Positions 18,020-27,044 of a stretch of 64,000 nucleotides of DNA are shown here, one piece after another; position 1 is the stretch's first letter, and the number at the start of each line of letters is the position of its first letter. This stretch comes from Mucilaginibacter aquatilis (GTDB lineage Bacteria > Bacteroidota > Bacteroidia > Sphingobacteriales > Sphingobacteriaceae). Under the pieces are notes generated by a model. That model was not told the DNA's origin. It made no database searches and saw only the letters and a program-made list of their open reading frames with translations. Made by a program: the position numbers and the translations under genes. The DNA lies in contig NZ_WQLA01000002.1 in assembly GCF_009755275.1 (NCBI RefSeq), positions 496,001 through 560,000 of the forward strand, written 5' to 3'.

Positions 18020-18889
18020 TTATTCGTTTTCAACTGCTGATAATATTTCCAGCAAGATGTTCCAGCGGTGTTTTTCGTCCTGCTGCCAAATGCGCACATA
18101 GTTGTAATTACTTACAATATTGCCTTTTTGAATACGGGCCCTGCCATAGCTGTATGCTAAATCATTACTGGTTGAGCGGTTGGCATCAACAGTTTCTCCT
18201 GATATAACAATGGCTTGGTTTGCAAAAAACTGTAATACCTTGTCTGACCCAACCATAGGGTTAAAGCCCGGAAAGTAATAGTGTCCCTCAGGCATAAAAA
18301 ATTCTTTATACGCGCCAACGGTTGATATACGCAGCGCCTGGTTAAGCTGGCGGTCGTTATCAATGATAATTTTTTTAGGGTTGAACGGATCTGTACTTGG
18401 TGCTACCTTGCTGGCAGATGCCGGATCTTTAATATCGGTTAGCTCAACCTTATCAGTTTGCGGATGCTGTATACCCAAATTGGTAAACAACTTAAGCTTT
18501 TTGGTTGAAGCATCCATTTTCCATATAGAAACATAATCGCCATAAACTTTATCATCATCAGCTTTGCCATTTTGATAAACGTAAGGGCCGGCGGTAACGG
18601 CAAGATCGCCGTTTGTTGCTATGCGGGCAAACTTTGGTGTCCAGGTAAGTGTGCCGGGCTGCTTGTCAATTTTGCTGTAAAATTCGGTTATTTTAACAGC
18701 CTCGGGCTTAAATACAATCCCTTCCTGATCGGCAACGGTTAAAAATGCGTCTTTAATTCCCTTTTTAAGAGTAAGCTTAGCAAAATCATCTTCGGCTTTA
18801 ATTACAGTTTGTACCGTAGCGGTTTGGGCAAAAATTGAGGTGCTTATGCTTACAGCAGCTACGGTTAAAAAAGCTTTAATCATGTTCAT
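18020..18889 (-). CDS. Exported NTF2/SnoaL-like (DUF4440-type) protein
   Basis: About 289 residues from the ATG at 18889 (MNMIKAF). A signal peptide ends near IFAQ. Two weakly similar NTF2-like halves seem present: residues about 22-140, with the DUF4440-type start VIKAEDDFAKLTLKKGIKDAFL, and about 165-285 ending in WRILLEI-type strand WNILLEIL. NTF2-like folds bind small molecules or act as accessory domains; no catalytic residues can be named. It stands alone, with a terminator behind it. Confidence 0.75.
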   Translation of the reverse strand: MNMIKAFLTVAAVSISTSIFAQTATVQTVIKAEDDFAKLTLKKGIKDAFLTVADQEGIVFKPEAVKITEFYSKIDKQPGTLTWTPKFARIATNGDLAVTAGPYVYQNGKADDDKVYGDYVSIWKMDASTKKLKLFTNLGIQHPQTDKVELTDIKDPASASKVAPSTDPFNPKKIIIDNDRQLNQALRISTVGAYKEFFMPEGHYYFPGFNPMVGSDKVLQFFANQAIVISGETVDANRSTSNDLAYSYGRARIQKGNIVSNYNYVRIWQQDEKHRWNILLEILSAVENE

Positions 18890-19098
18890 AGTTAGATTGA
18901 GGCAACCCAATCGGCATGCTTTAACACGCTGATGTAGCTGCGGTAGTATAGAATGATAACTTAAAATCAGTAAATTTATTATGCGGGTATATTGCTATCG
19001 CTTGTGTACAAAAAACAAAAGTGAACCATTTGTTTGTGCCCGCCTGCAAATTATACTGATGGTTATAATATTTATCAGGTGTTTAAATTATTTAAAAG

Positions 19099-20559
19099 TT
19101 AAATTTTGCTCCAGGTAGTGCCTTCTTTACTGTCTTTTAATTGAAAACCAATTTGCTGTAAGCCATCGCGTATACGATCTGATGTGGCATAGTCGCGGTT
19201 TGATTTCGCCTGACTACGTAAGTCTACTATAAACTCCATAAGCTGGGGCAGTTCATCGGTACCTGCCTGTTCATTTTGTAAGCCTAAAATGCCGTTAACA
19301 AAAGTGTTCATTAAGTTTTTAAGCTCAACAAGGTTAGCTTCGTTAATTTTCATCTTACTATCATGTACCGAATTAATAATACGCGATGCTTCAAACAGTT
19401 CGGCTATTAGCACCGGGCTGTTAAAGTCATCGTTTAAAGCTTCGTAGCAACGGGTAAGCAGGGGCTGTATCTCTATTTCTGTTTCGGCAGATGATTTTAA
19501 ACCATCAAGCAGAGTATAGGCGTTCATTAAACGCTTAAAGCCCTTTTCAGATGCCTCCATAGCATCATTGCTAAAGTCAAGCGTGCTACGGTAATGGGCC
19601 TGAAGCATAAAGAAACGCACCGTCATCGGGCTGTAGCCCTTGTTGAGGATGTTGTTGTCTCCACTGAATAATTCATGCGGTAAAAAGCTGTTGCCCAATG
19701 ATTTTGACATCTTTTGCCCATTAACGGTAAGCATGTTGGTATGTACCCAGTATTTAGCCGGATTTTTACCATAGCATGCCATGTTTTGCGCAACCTCATT
19801 GGTGTGGTGTGTAGGTATTAAATCTAACCCTCCACCATGGATGTCAAACTGCTCGCCTAAGTATTTATGGCTCATAGCCGAGCACTCCAGGTGCCAGCCC
19901 GGGAAGCCCAGGCTCCATGGCGATGGCCACTTCATCAGGTGTTCGGGTTTAGCTTTAATCCATAATGCAAAATCCAGCTTGCCGCGTTTTTCGTCCTGAC
20001 CGCCAAGCGAACGGGTGTTGTTAAGCAAATCTTCGAGGTGACGGCCGCTTAAAACGCCGTAATCTTGTGTGCTGTTATACTTTTCAACATCAAAATACAC
20101 AGAGCCGTCAACTTCATAGGCAAACCCCCTGTCGAGCATAATTTTAACCAACTCTATTTGCTCAATAATATGGCCGGTTGCAGTTGGCTCTATACTTGGC
20201 GGTAACACGTTAAACTGGCGCATTACCTCATGAAAACCTGTAGCATACATTTGTACAATTTCCATAGGTTCAAGCTGTGATAGCTTTGCCTTTTTTGATA
20301 TTTTATCTTCACCCTCATCACTGTCGCCTTCAAGGTGCCCGGCATCAGTTATGTTGCGTACATATCTAACCTTGTAGCCAAGATGAGTAAGGTAACGGAA
20401 AATTAAATCAAAAGATATATAGGTACGGGCGTTGCCCAAGTGTGCATCACTGTAAACGGTAGGGCCGCAAACATACATGCCAATATACGGAGCATCAAGC
20501 GGTATAAACTCTTCTTTAGTGCGGGTTAACGTATTGTAAACAAATACATTTTGTTTCAT
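19099..20559 (-). CDS. cysS: Cysteinyl-tRNA synthetase
   Basis: A 486-residue class I synthetase charging tRNA-Cys. The HIGH-type motif is HLGN (in PTVYSDAHLGNARTY), the KMSKS motif is KMSKSLGN, and the zinc ligands include Cys31 in YVCGPTVYS, a Cys in HLECSAM and the His pair in IPTHHTNE. The C-terminal anticodon-binding helical domain is complete. It lies upstream of an EEP-family gene on the same strand in map order, but about 80 bases separate them. Length and motifs are normal. Confidence 0.97.
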   Translation of the reverse strand: MKQNVFVYNTLTRTKEEFIPLDAPYIGMYVCGPTVYSDAHLGNARTYISFDLIFRYLTHLGYKVRYVRNITDAGHLEGDSDEGEDKISKKAKLSQLEPMEIVQMYATGFHEVMRQFNVLPPSIEPTATGHIIEQIELVKIMLDRGFAYEVDGSVYFDVEKYNSTQDYGVLSGRHLEDLLNNTRSLGGQDEKRGKLDFALWIKAKPEHLMKWPSPWSLGFPGWHLECSAMSHKYLGEQFDIHGGGLDLIPTHHTNEVAQNMACYGKNPAKYWVHTNMLTVNGQKMSKSLGNSFLPHELFSGDNNILNKGYSPMTVRFFMLQAHYRSTLDFSNDAMEASEKGFKRLMNAYTLLDGLKSSAETEIEIQPLLTRCYEALNDDFNSPVLIAELFEASRIINSVHDSKMKINEANLVELKNLMNTFVNGILGLQNEQAGTDELPQLMEFIVDLRSQAKSNRDYATSDRIRDGLQQIGFQLKDSKEGTTWSKI

Positions 20560-20641
20560 GATGGCAAACTTACAATTTTTAGTTCAGGCTTGTAATTTTT
20601 TGCTGCAATGTACAGCTATTGCAAAGTCAAAAAAATGGCGC

Positions 20642-21763
20642 TTATTTAAGTAAAAGGGTGCTGCAAACCGGGTAATGGTCAGATAGTTTCTTTCTTAAGG
20701 TGTAATAATCAGCTACATCAAAGCTGCTGTTTACCAGTATATAATCAATCTGAAAATTAGGGAACGAGCCGTTATAGGTACGTGCAAAGCCAACGCCTTT
20801 TTCGCGGAAGGTGTTTTTTAAACCCTTGGTCATTTGGGCTACTGCGTACGAAGCAGGCGTATCATTGAAATCTCCGGCTATAATATAAGGGTACGGGCAT
20901 TGCGCTGCATGGGCCTTAATTTTAACCACTTGTTCGCTACGTTTAATGAAAGCACGTTTAAGCTTGCTGCCTATCCGGCGGGATGAACTCACATCGGGTT
21001 TTCCTTTTTTTGAAACCCTGCTTAGGTATTCATAGTCAATAGGGTCAAACCTTATGGATTGCAGGTGAACGTTGTAATACCTGAAAGTTTTGTCGCCCTT
21101 TTTTACGTCAACAAAAATGCATTGATTGCTGCTGTTAGGCTCTGTAGAAAGCATGATGATGCCTTTGTTTACAACCGGGAACTTTGAAAATATAGCCATC
21201 CCCATGGCTTCATGATCTGTGTTAAAGCTAAAAGGCTCAACATAGCACTCATCAGAGTGCATAAGCTTTTTCATGGAGTCTTTAATGGCATATTCGCCCC
21301 GCCTGCGCGTGTAAAACTCATCTATGCCAATAATGTCAGGGTTTTGGGCGCTTATGAGCTGTAGCATGCGCTTCTTGGTAACCGGATCATTTACCTGTTG
21401 CCCATACGGTTTAAAGTTATGGGCATTGTAAGTCATTACCTTAATAGCATTACTGCCTGTATTTTGATGTTTTTTTGTACGCAGGCCAACATTGTCTCGC
21501 AGTATGTTCCAGCCCAGCCCAATGCATAACAGCGGCACCAATATATACCTGCTGCGCCTGATGAGCCAGTAAAGCAACAAACAAAAGTTTACAAGCAGCA
21601 GGGGTAAATATCCTAAACCAAAAAAGGCAACAGGCCAAAACGTTCGTGGATCAGTAACCGGGGCAAGGTAGCAAACAAGCAGTGCAAGGCCAAAGCCTAT
21701 GCTTAGCCATAAAAATATCTTATCGAGAAAAAATAACCTTCTTTTTTTCTGTTTAGCCCTCAT
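20642..21763 (-). CDS. Endonuclease/exonuclease/phosphatase-family membrane protein
   Basis: 373 residues: a basic N-terminus (MRAKQKKRR), three hydrophobic helices (about 12-98), then an EEP domain. Catalytic motifs are MTYNAHNF, IIGIDEFY (metal Glu), IIAGDFNDTP and SDHYPV at the C-terminus. Such proteins have DNase I-like folds and hydrolyse phosphodiesters; with an N-terminal membrane anchor the domain probably faces the periplasm. The start overlaps the stop of the rhomboid gene upstream by 11 bases, so translation is coupled. Confidence 0.87.
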   Translation of the reverse strand: MRAKQKKRRLFFLDKIFLWLSIGFGLALLVCYLAPVTDPRTFWPVAFFGLGYLPLLLVNFCLLLYWLIRRSRYILVPLLCIGLGWNILRDNVGLRTKKHQNTGSNAIKVMTYNAHNFKPYGQQVNDPVTKKRMLQLISAQNPDIIGIDEFYTRRRGEYAIKDSMKKLMHSDECYVEPFSFNTDHEAMGMAIFSKFPVVNKGIIMLSTEPNSSNQCIFVDVKKGDKTFRYYNVHLQSIRFDPIDYEYLSRVSKKGKPDVSSSRRIGSKLKRAFIKRSEQVVKIKAHAAQCPYPYIIAGDFNDTPASYAVAQMTKGLKNTFREKGVGFARTYNGSFPNFQIDYILVNSSFDVADYYTLRKKLSDHYPVCSTLLLK

Positions 21764-22613
21764 GTTTGCTGGCGCGGCTCAATGCATCTTTTTCCTGTTT
21801 ATTCAGGCTGTCATATCCGGTAGCCGAAATTTTATCAAGTATACGGTCTATTTCTTCCTGGCGGGGTATAGAGGAGCTTTGTTGCTGGTATGATTTGTTT
21901 ACCGAGGCTACCTTTACTTTAGGCCGCTGGCTGAAAATTTGGTTCACCGAGCGGTTTAAATCGTTGCCGCGGTTAAGCTGTTTAACATAAATAAAACCCA
22001 TAAGCGCACCGCCTAAATGTGCAATTTCTCCGCCAGCGTTAGGGCCGGCAATGCTCAAAAAGTCAACCACCACAAAAAACAGGGCCAGCCACTTTAATTT
22101 AACAGGGCCAATAAACATCATATAAATGGTGTAATTAGGCAGTAATGTAGCGGTTGCTATCACAATGGCAGTAACACTGGCTGATGCGCCCACCACTACG
22201 GCATTAGTACCGGCAAATATGGGGAATACGTTGAATGAAAGCACAAAGAATACAGCACCAACCAAACCACCCATAAGGTAGAGGTTTACAATGCGTTTAT
22301 TGCCCAAATATTCTTCAAAAATCTGCCCCATCCAGTACAGCCAAAGCATGTTAAATAGAATGTGGAAAATGCCATCGTGCATAAACATGTAGCTAACAGG
22401 TGTCCAAAAACGGGTAGCTAATTTGCTTAATGATGCAGGGAGGGCAAGGTATTCGTTGGCATAGTAGCCAACCATGTCATTACCCATCATGTGCAAAAAC
22501 ACGTTTGGTATATTAATGAGTAAAAATACCAGTACGTTAATACCTATGAGCAGGTTTATGCGGCTGCCCGATTGGGTTAACTTTATACGAATATCTTGCC
22601 AGAGCGAGTTCAT
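21753..22613 (-). CDS. Rhomboid-family intramembrane serine protease (second of a tandem pair)
   Basis: 286 residues, about six membrane helices. The family motifs are HDGIFHILFNMLWLYWMG, GASASV (catalytic Ser) and HLGGALMGF (catalytic His). A soluble C-terminal tail of about 75 residues is Ser/Gln-rich and ends in a helix. Rhomboids cleave transmembrane segments of substrate proteins. It follows the other rhomboid gene by 42 bases and overlaps the EEP gene by 11, so the order mutL, rhomboid, rhomboid, EEP is a probable operon. Confidence 0.9.
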   Translation of the reverse strand: MNSLWQDIRIKLTQSGSRINLLIGINVLVFLLINIPNVFLHMMGNDMVGYYANEYLALPASLSKLATRFWTPVSYMFMHDGIFHILFNMLWLYWMGQIFEEYLGNKRIVNLYLMGGLVGAVFFVLSFNVFPIFAGTNAVVVGASASVTAIVIATATLLPNYTIYMMFIGPVKLKWLALFFVVVDFLSIAGPNAGGEIAHLGGALMGFIYVKQLNRGNDLNRSVNQIFSQRPKVKVASVNKSYQQQSSSIPRQEEIDRILDKISATGYDSLNKQEKDALSRASKHEG

Positions 22614-22655
22614 AACCGAAGAGATGTTATTTTATACTTACATAACTTACGTTAG

Positions 22656-23342
22656 TTAATAAAAATTGTTTGAGTTTTTATATCCCCACAATTTAATTAA
22701 AATGAATCCGAATAACCCACCACCTATATGTGCAAAGTGCGCAACCGAATCGCCCGGAGTTGGCCTTAATCCCTGGAATACCTCAAGCAGAAGATAAAGC
22801 GGAACAAAGTACTTGATCTTGATGGGCGTGAGGTATAAATATACTTCTAAATTGGGGTAAAGCAAAAAAATTGCCATCATTAAACCAAATATAGAACCTG
22901 ATGCGCCAACGATGCCTATGCCGTAAATACTCTGCAGGGTGAGTGGCTCAGACATGTCTTTAGGCTGATAGTCGGCAGGAATACCAAACGAGCCGGTTAT
23001 TTGGTGCACCTCATATGCCTGCACGGCAAATTGCAAGGCCAATGCGCCAATGCCGGTTAAAAAATAGTAGTTAAAAAACCGCTTTTGTCCAAAGGTTTGC
23101 TCTAAAATAGGCCCGATAAAAATAAGCCCCAGCATGTTTGAAAATATATGGAATATGTTGCCATGCATAAACATGTAGCTTATAATTTGCCACGGCTTAA
23201 AAAGGGGCGATGCCGGGTAATAAGCAGCAAGTATTTCGTTTAAAACGGGTATAACGTTTGATGCTATAAAGAAAATCACGTTAACTATCAGGAGGTTTTT
23301 TACAACCGGGGTTATATCACCAAAAGGGCTTTGCCTGTACAT
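22656..23342 (-). CDS. Rhomboid-family intramembrane serine protease (first of a tandem pair)
   Basis: 228 residues, six predicted helices. Motifs: HGNIFHIFSNMLGLIFIG in the helix 2 region, GASGSIFGL with the catalytic Ser, and HIGGGLFGF with the catalytic His. Unlike its neighbour it has no long C-terminal tail, but it has an extended loop (about 105-135) between helices. It starts 9 bases after mutL ends, so the three genes are tightly linked. The substrates are unknown. Confidence 0.92.
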   Translation of the reverse strand: MYRQSPFGDITPVVKNLLIVNVIFFIASNVIPVLNEILAAYYPASPLFKPWQIISYMFMHGNIFHIFSNMLGLIFIGPILEQTFGQKRFFNYYFLTGIGALALQFAVQAYEVHQITGSFGIPADYQPKDMSEPLTLQSIYGIGIVGASGSIFGLMMAIFLLYPNLEVYLYLTPIKIKYFVPLYLLLEVFQGLRPTPGDSVAHFAHIGGGLFGFILIKLWGYKNSNNFY

Positions 23343-23351
23343 ATCAATTGT

Positions 23352-25220
23352 TTATTTTTCGAACCTTTCAGCAAGTTCGTTCATTGTAAAAGTGCTGATT
23401 ACCGGTTTGCCGTTTAATGCCGAATTAGGCATCTGGCAAGCAAACAGCTGATCAATCAGCAGGTTCATTTCTTCTAAAGTTAAACGCACACCGGCTTTGG
23501 TAGCTGCGTTGCGGGCCAGCGTACGTGCCAGGTTGTCGCGCTTATCTAACTTCAATATAGCCATGTTGTTTTTAAACCCTTCAAGCAAGTGCTCAAGTAA
23601 TTGATGTTCGCTTGATTGGTTAACGTCAGCAGGTACGCCGTCAACAACAACGGTGTTTTTGCCAAATTCGCGTATATCAAAGCCAAGGGCCTTAATGTCA
23701 GGTAATAGCTCCATGAGTAAAGCAAAGTCGCTGCCGTTGAGAGTAACACTTTGCGGAAACAGGCTTTGCTGGCTGGTGCCCGAATGGTTTTGCAATTGCT
23801 GCAAAAAGCGCTCGTATAAAATACGCTCGTGAGCGGCCTGCTGATTAATGAGCATAAAGCCCGATTTTATTTGCGAAAGGATATACCGGTTATGTATCTG
23901 AAATAACTGGCGCTCACTGTTTTTACTTACTGCCTGGTTGTTTACCTCAAAACTGGCATCGGGCAATATTTCCTGCTGTGCCTGTTCAGTTGGTTGTTTG
24001 CTTATTTCATAAAGCGTTTCCCAGTTATTGGGCATACCTCCCCTGTAGGGGTTGTTTGATGATTGGTAGCTGCTTTCGCGTGGCGACGGCGTTGCCTTTG
24101 CAGGGGTATCAAAAGGATTAAAGTTAGGATTAAAGGTAATGCCCGGCGGAGTTATTTGCTCCAGTGGTTTGGCCGTTATTAGGTGCTCAATACTGTTCTC
24201 CTGGTCAAAATCCAAACTAGGCGTTATATTATAGCGGCCTAATGACCGTTTAACCGCCGACCGGATGATGGCGTATATAGCTTTTTCATCCTGGTACTTA
24301 ATTTCGGTTTTGGTAGGATGAACATTGATATCAATCTTAGCCGGATCAATATCAATAAATAATACGTAGAACGGATAGGTATCTTCGGGTAATAATTCTT
24401 CAAAGGCAGTCATTACCGCATGGTTGAGGTAATTGTCTTTAATGAAACGGTTATTTACAAAAAAGAACTGTTCGCCACGGGTGCGTTTTGCAAATTCGGG
24501 CTTGCCTACAAAACCTCGCAGGTTAATAATGGTAGTATCTTCTTCAACAGGTACAAGGCGCTGGTTATAGTTATTGCCAAACAGGTGTACAATGCGCTGT
24601 TTCAACTGTGAGGCCGGTAAGTGGTAAACCTCCTGCCCGTCATGGTGCATGGTGAAAAATATTTGCGGGTGCGCCAGTGCTACGCGCTGAAATTCATCAA
24701 TAATATGGCGCAGCTCAACCGGGTTGCTCTTTAAAAAGTTACGGCGTGCGGGTGTATTATAAAATAGGTTTTTAATTGATGTTGACGTACCAGCACCGGT
24801 TGCACAGGGTTCCTGGCTTATTACTTCTGAGCCTTCAATTATAATGCAGTTGCCCAATTCATCTTCATGGCGGCGGGTTTTGGTTTCAACCTGTGCAATG
24901 GCAGCAATTGAGGCCATGGCTTCGCCCCTGAAACCCATGGTGCGTATGGCAAATAAGTCTTCGGCCTTGCGTATTTTTGAAGTGGCGTGGCGCTCAAAAC
25001 ACATGCGCGCATCAGTGGCACTCATGCCGCAACCATTATCAATTACTTGTATAAGCGCTTTGCCTGCATCTTTTAAAATTAGCTGTATTTTGTCGGCACC
25101 CGAGTCTATTGCGTTCTCCACCAGCTCTTTCACTGCCGACGCCGGGCGCTGCACTACCTCACCTGCTGCAATCTGGTTGGCTACCGAATCGGGTAAAAGC
25201 TGTATTATATCTGACATCAA
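23352..25220 (-). CDS. mutL: DNA mismatch repair protein MutL
   Basis: A 622-residue MutL. The GHKL ATPase part shows IAAGEVVQRPASAVKELVENAIDSG, DNGCGM and GFRGEAMASI, then the S5-like domain and a variable linker (about 345-430). The C-terminal dimerisation domain contains NQQAAHERILYE (459-470) where endonuclease-type MutL proteins have DQHA-x2-E-x4-E: the first Asp and the His are replaced. The later CPHGRP-type element is CQMPNSALNGKP. Nicking activity is therefore uncertain. It heads a run of genes with two rhomboids. Confidence 0.95.
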   Translation of the reverse strand: MMSDIIQLLPDSVANQIAAGEVVQRPASAVKELVENAIDSGADKIQLILKDAGKALIQVIDNGCGMSATDARMCFERHATSKIRKAEDLFAIRTMGFRGEAMASIAAIAQVETKTRRHEDELGNCIIIEGSEVISQEPCATGAGTSTSIKNLFYNTPARRNFLKSNPVELRHIIDEFQRVALAHPQIFFTMHHDGQEVYHLPASQLKQRIVHLFGNNYNQRLVPVEEDTTIINLRGFVGKPEFAKRTRGEQFFFVNNRFIKDNYLNHAVMTAFEELLPEDTYPFYVLFIDIDPAKIDINVHPTKTEIKYQDEKAIYAIIRSAVKRSLGRYNITPSLDFDQENSIEHLITAKPLEQITPPGITFNPNFNPFDTPAKATPSPRESSYQSSNNPYRGGMPNNWETLYEISKQPTEQAQQEILPDASFEVNNQAVSKNSERQLFQIHNRYILSQIKSGFMLINQQAAHERILYERFLQQLQNHSGTSQQSLFPQSVTLNGSDFALLMELLPDIKALGFDIREFGKNTVVVDGVPADVNQSSEHQLLEHLLEGFKNNMAILKLDKRDNLARTLARNAATKAGVRLTLEEMNLLIDQLFACQMPNSALNGKPVISTFTMNELAERFEK

Positions 25221-25400
25221 AAAAATCCCTTCAATTTCAATCGGCTAAATTAAATATTTGATGGCATAACTTTACCTTTGAAACGTTGTATATAATAAAA
25301 CTACTGCCCCTTCGGTGTCCTTTAACGTAGAAGATTGTTGATACATGGCATAGGCTTCCCGCTTCAGGGGAAGGGTTAAGGAGGGGCTAAATCAATACAT

Positions 25401-27044
25401 ATGAATAGAAAGCTGGCTCTGCTTTTACTGCTGCCTTTGGGTATGGCCTGTAAGCAGCAAAAGAAAGATTATAATGCCGATATGCTGGTTAAAAACGCAA
25501 CGGTTTATACTGTTGACAGTGTATTTACAACCACCGAAGCTTTTGTTGTAAATGCCGGCAAAATTGTTGCAGTTGGCAAGGCCGATAGTTTAGAGAAAAT
25601 TTACCTGGCACGTGAAGTCGTTGATGCAGGCGGTAAAGCAGTATATCCGGGTTTTATTGATGCTCATACTCACTTTTACCGTTATGGTATGAGTTTGAAC
25701 GAAGTTCACCTTGAGGGAACCAAAAGCTGGGATGAGGTTTTAGACTCGGTTCAAACTTATGCGGGTCGTAATGCTGATGGCTGGATTATTGGCCGCGGCT
25801 GGGACCAGAATGATTGGCAGTTAAAGCAATTTCCTAATAAAGCAAAACTCGATTCATTATACCCTGTACGCCCTGTTGTTTTGAGCAGGGTAGATGGCCA
25901 TGCCGCCATTGCCAACCAGGCTGCGCTAAATATAGCAGGCATTAAGCCCGGACAAAAAATTGATGGCGGAACCGTAGAGACGGTGGATAATAAGCTTACC
26001 GGAATTTTGATTGATAACGCGGTGGCTTTGGTTACCCGCAAAATACCCGATCCGGTTGAGGCACAAGTGCAGGCTGCTTTGCTTGATGCGCAACGTAATT
26101 GCTTTGCCGTTGGTTTAACCACTGTAGATGATTGCGGGCTTGATTACCCCATGGTAAACGTTATTGCTGAGTTGCAACATAAAAAAGCGTTGAAAATGCG
26201 CATGTATGTGATGTTGTCTGACAATGAAGCAAATATTAATTACCTGTTTAAAAGAGGCGTTTACAAAACACCCGCACTTAATGTACGCTCATTTAAGGTA
26301 TATGCTGATGGTGCACTTGGATCGCGCGGTGCGTGCTTACTGCACGATTACAGCGATCGTAAAGGCTGGAAAGGCTTTTTGCTGAGCAATCAAAAACACT
26401 TTGAAGATGTTGCCGGGCGTATAGCGGCCAAAGGTTTTCAAATGTGTACGCATGCCATAGGCGATTCGGCTAATCGTACTATATTAAAAATATACGCCGG
26501 GGCTTTAAAAGGTAAAAATGATCGTCGTTGGCGTGTGGAACATGCCCAGGTCATTGATCCTGATGATTTTAAATACTTTGCCGAAAATAATATTGTACCA
26601 TCTGTACAGCCAACGCATGCTACATCAGATATGGGATGGGCCGGTGAGCGCCTTGGACAGCAACGTTTAAAAGGTGCTTATGCATATAAGCAATTATTGC
26701 AACAAAACGGATGGATTCCGCTTGGGACTGATTTTCCGGTAGAAAATATCAATCCGCTTCTAACGTTTTATTCAGCAACCGAGCGCAAGGATTTAAAAGG
26801 TTTACCTGCGCAAGGGTTTCAAAAAGAAAATGCGTTGAACCGTATAGAAGCATTGCGTGGCATGACCATATGGGCAGCAAAATCAAATTTTGAAGAAACC
26901 GAAAAGGGAAGCATAGAGGTGGGCAAGTACGCAGATTTTGTAATACTCGATAAAGACATTATGAAAGCAAAAGGGCCCGACCTGCCAAATATTAAAGTGT
27001 TAAAAACTTACGTGAACGGCGAGAAAGTGTATGAGAAAAAATAA
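25401..27044 (+). CDS. Lipoprotein amidohydrolase (YtcJ-like, amidohydrolase family 3)
   Basis: 547 residues with a lipoprotein signal (LGMAC, Cys17). The metal-dependent hydrolase fold shows DAHTHFYRYG (first His pair), a central domain with KVYADGALGSRGACLL, ATHAIGDSANR-like CTHAIGDSA, HAQVIDPDD and the C-terminal GTDFPVENINPL. YtcJ-type enzymes act on N-acyl or cyclic amide substrates; the exact one is unknown. Membrane anchoring suggests a periplasmic role. Its end overlaps the next gene by 14 bases. Confidence 0.9.
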   Translation: MNRKLALLLLLPLGMACKQQKKDYNADMLVKNATVYTVDSVFTTTEAFVVNAGKIVAVGKADSLEKIYLAREVVDAGGKAVYPGFIDAHTHFYRYGMSLNEVHLEGTKSWDEVLDSVQTYAGRNADGWIIGRGWDQNDWQLKQFPNKAKLDSLYPVRPVVLSRVDGHAAIANQAALNIAGIKPGQKIDGGTVETVDNKLTGILIDNAVALVTRKIPDPVEAQVQAALLDAQRNCFAVGLTTVDDCGLDYPMVNVIAELQHKKALKMRMYVMLSDNEANINYLFKRGVYKTPALNVRSFKVYADGALGSRGACLLHDYSDRKGWKGFLLSNQKHFEDVAGRIAAKGFQMCTHAIGDSANRTILKIYAGALKGKNDRRWRVEHAQVIDPDDFKYFAENNIVPSVQPTHATSDMGWAGERLGQQRLKGAYAYKQLLQQNGWIPLGTDFPVENINPLLTFYSATERKDLKGLPAQGFQKENALNRIEALRGMTIWAAKSNFEETEKGSIEVGKYADFVILDKDIMKAKGPDLPNIKVLKTYVNGEKVYEKK

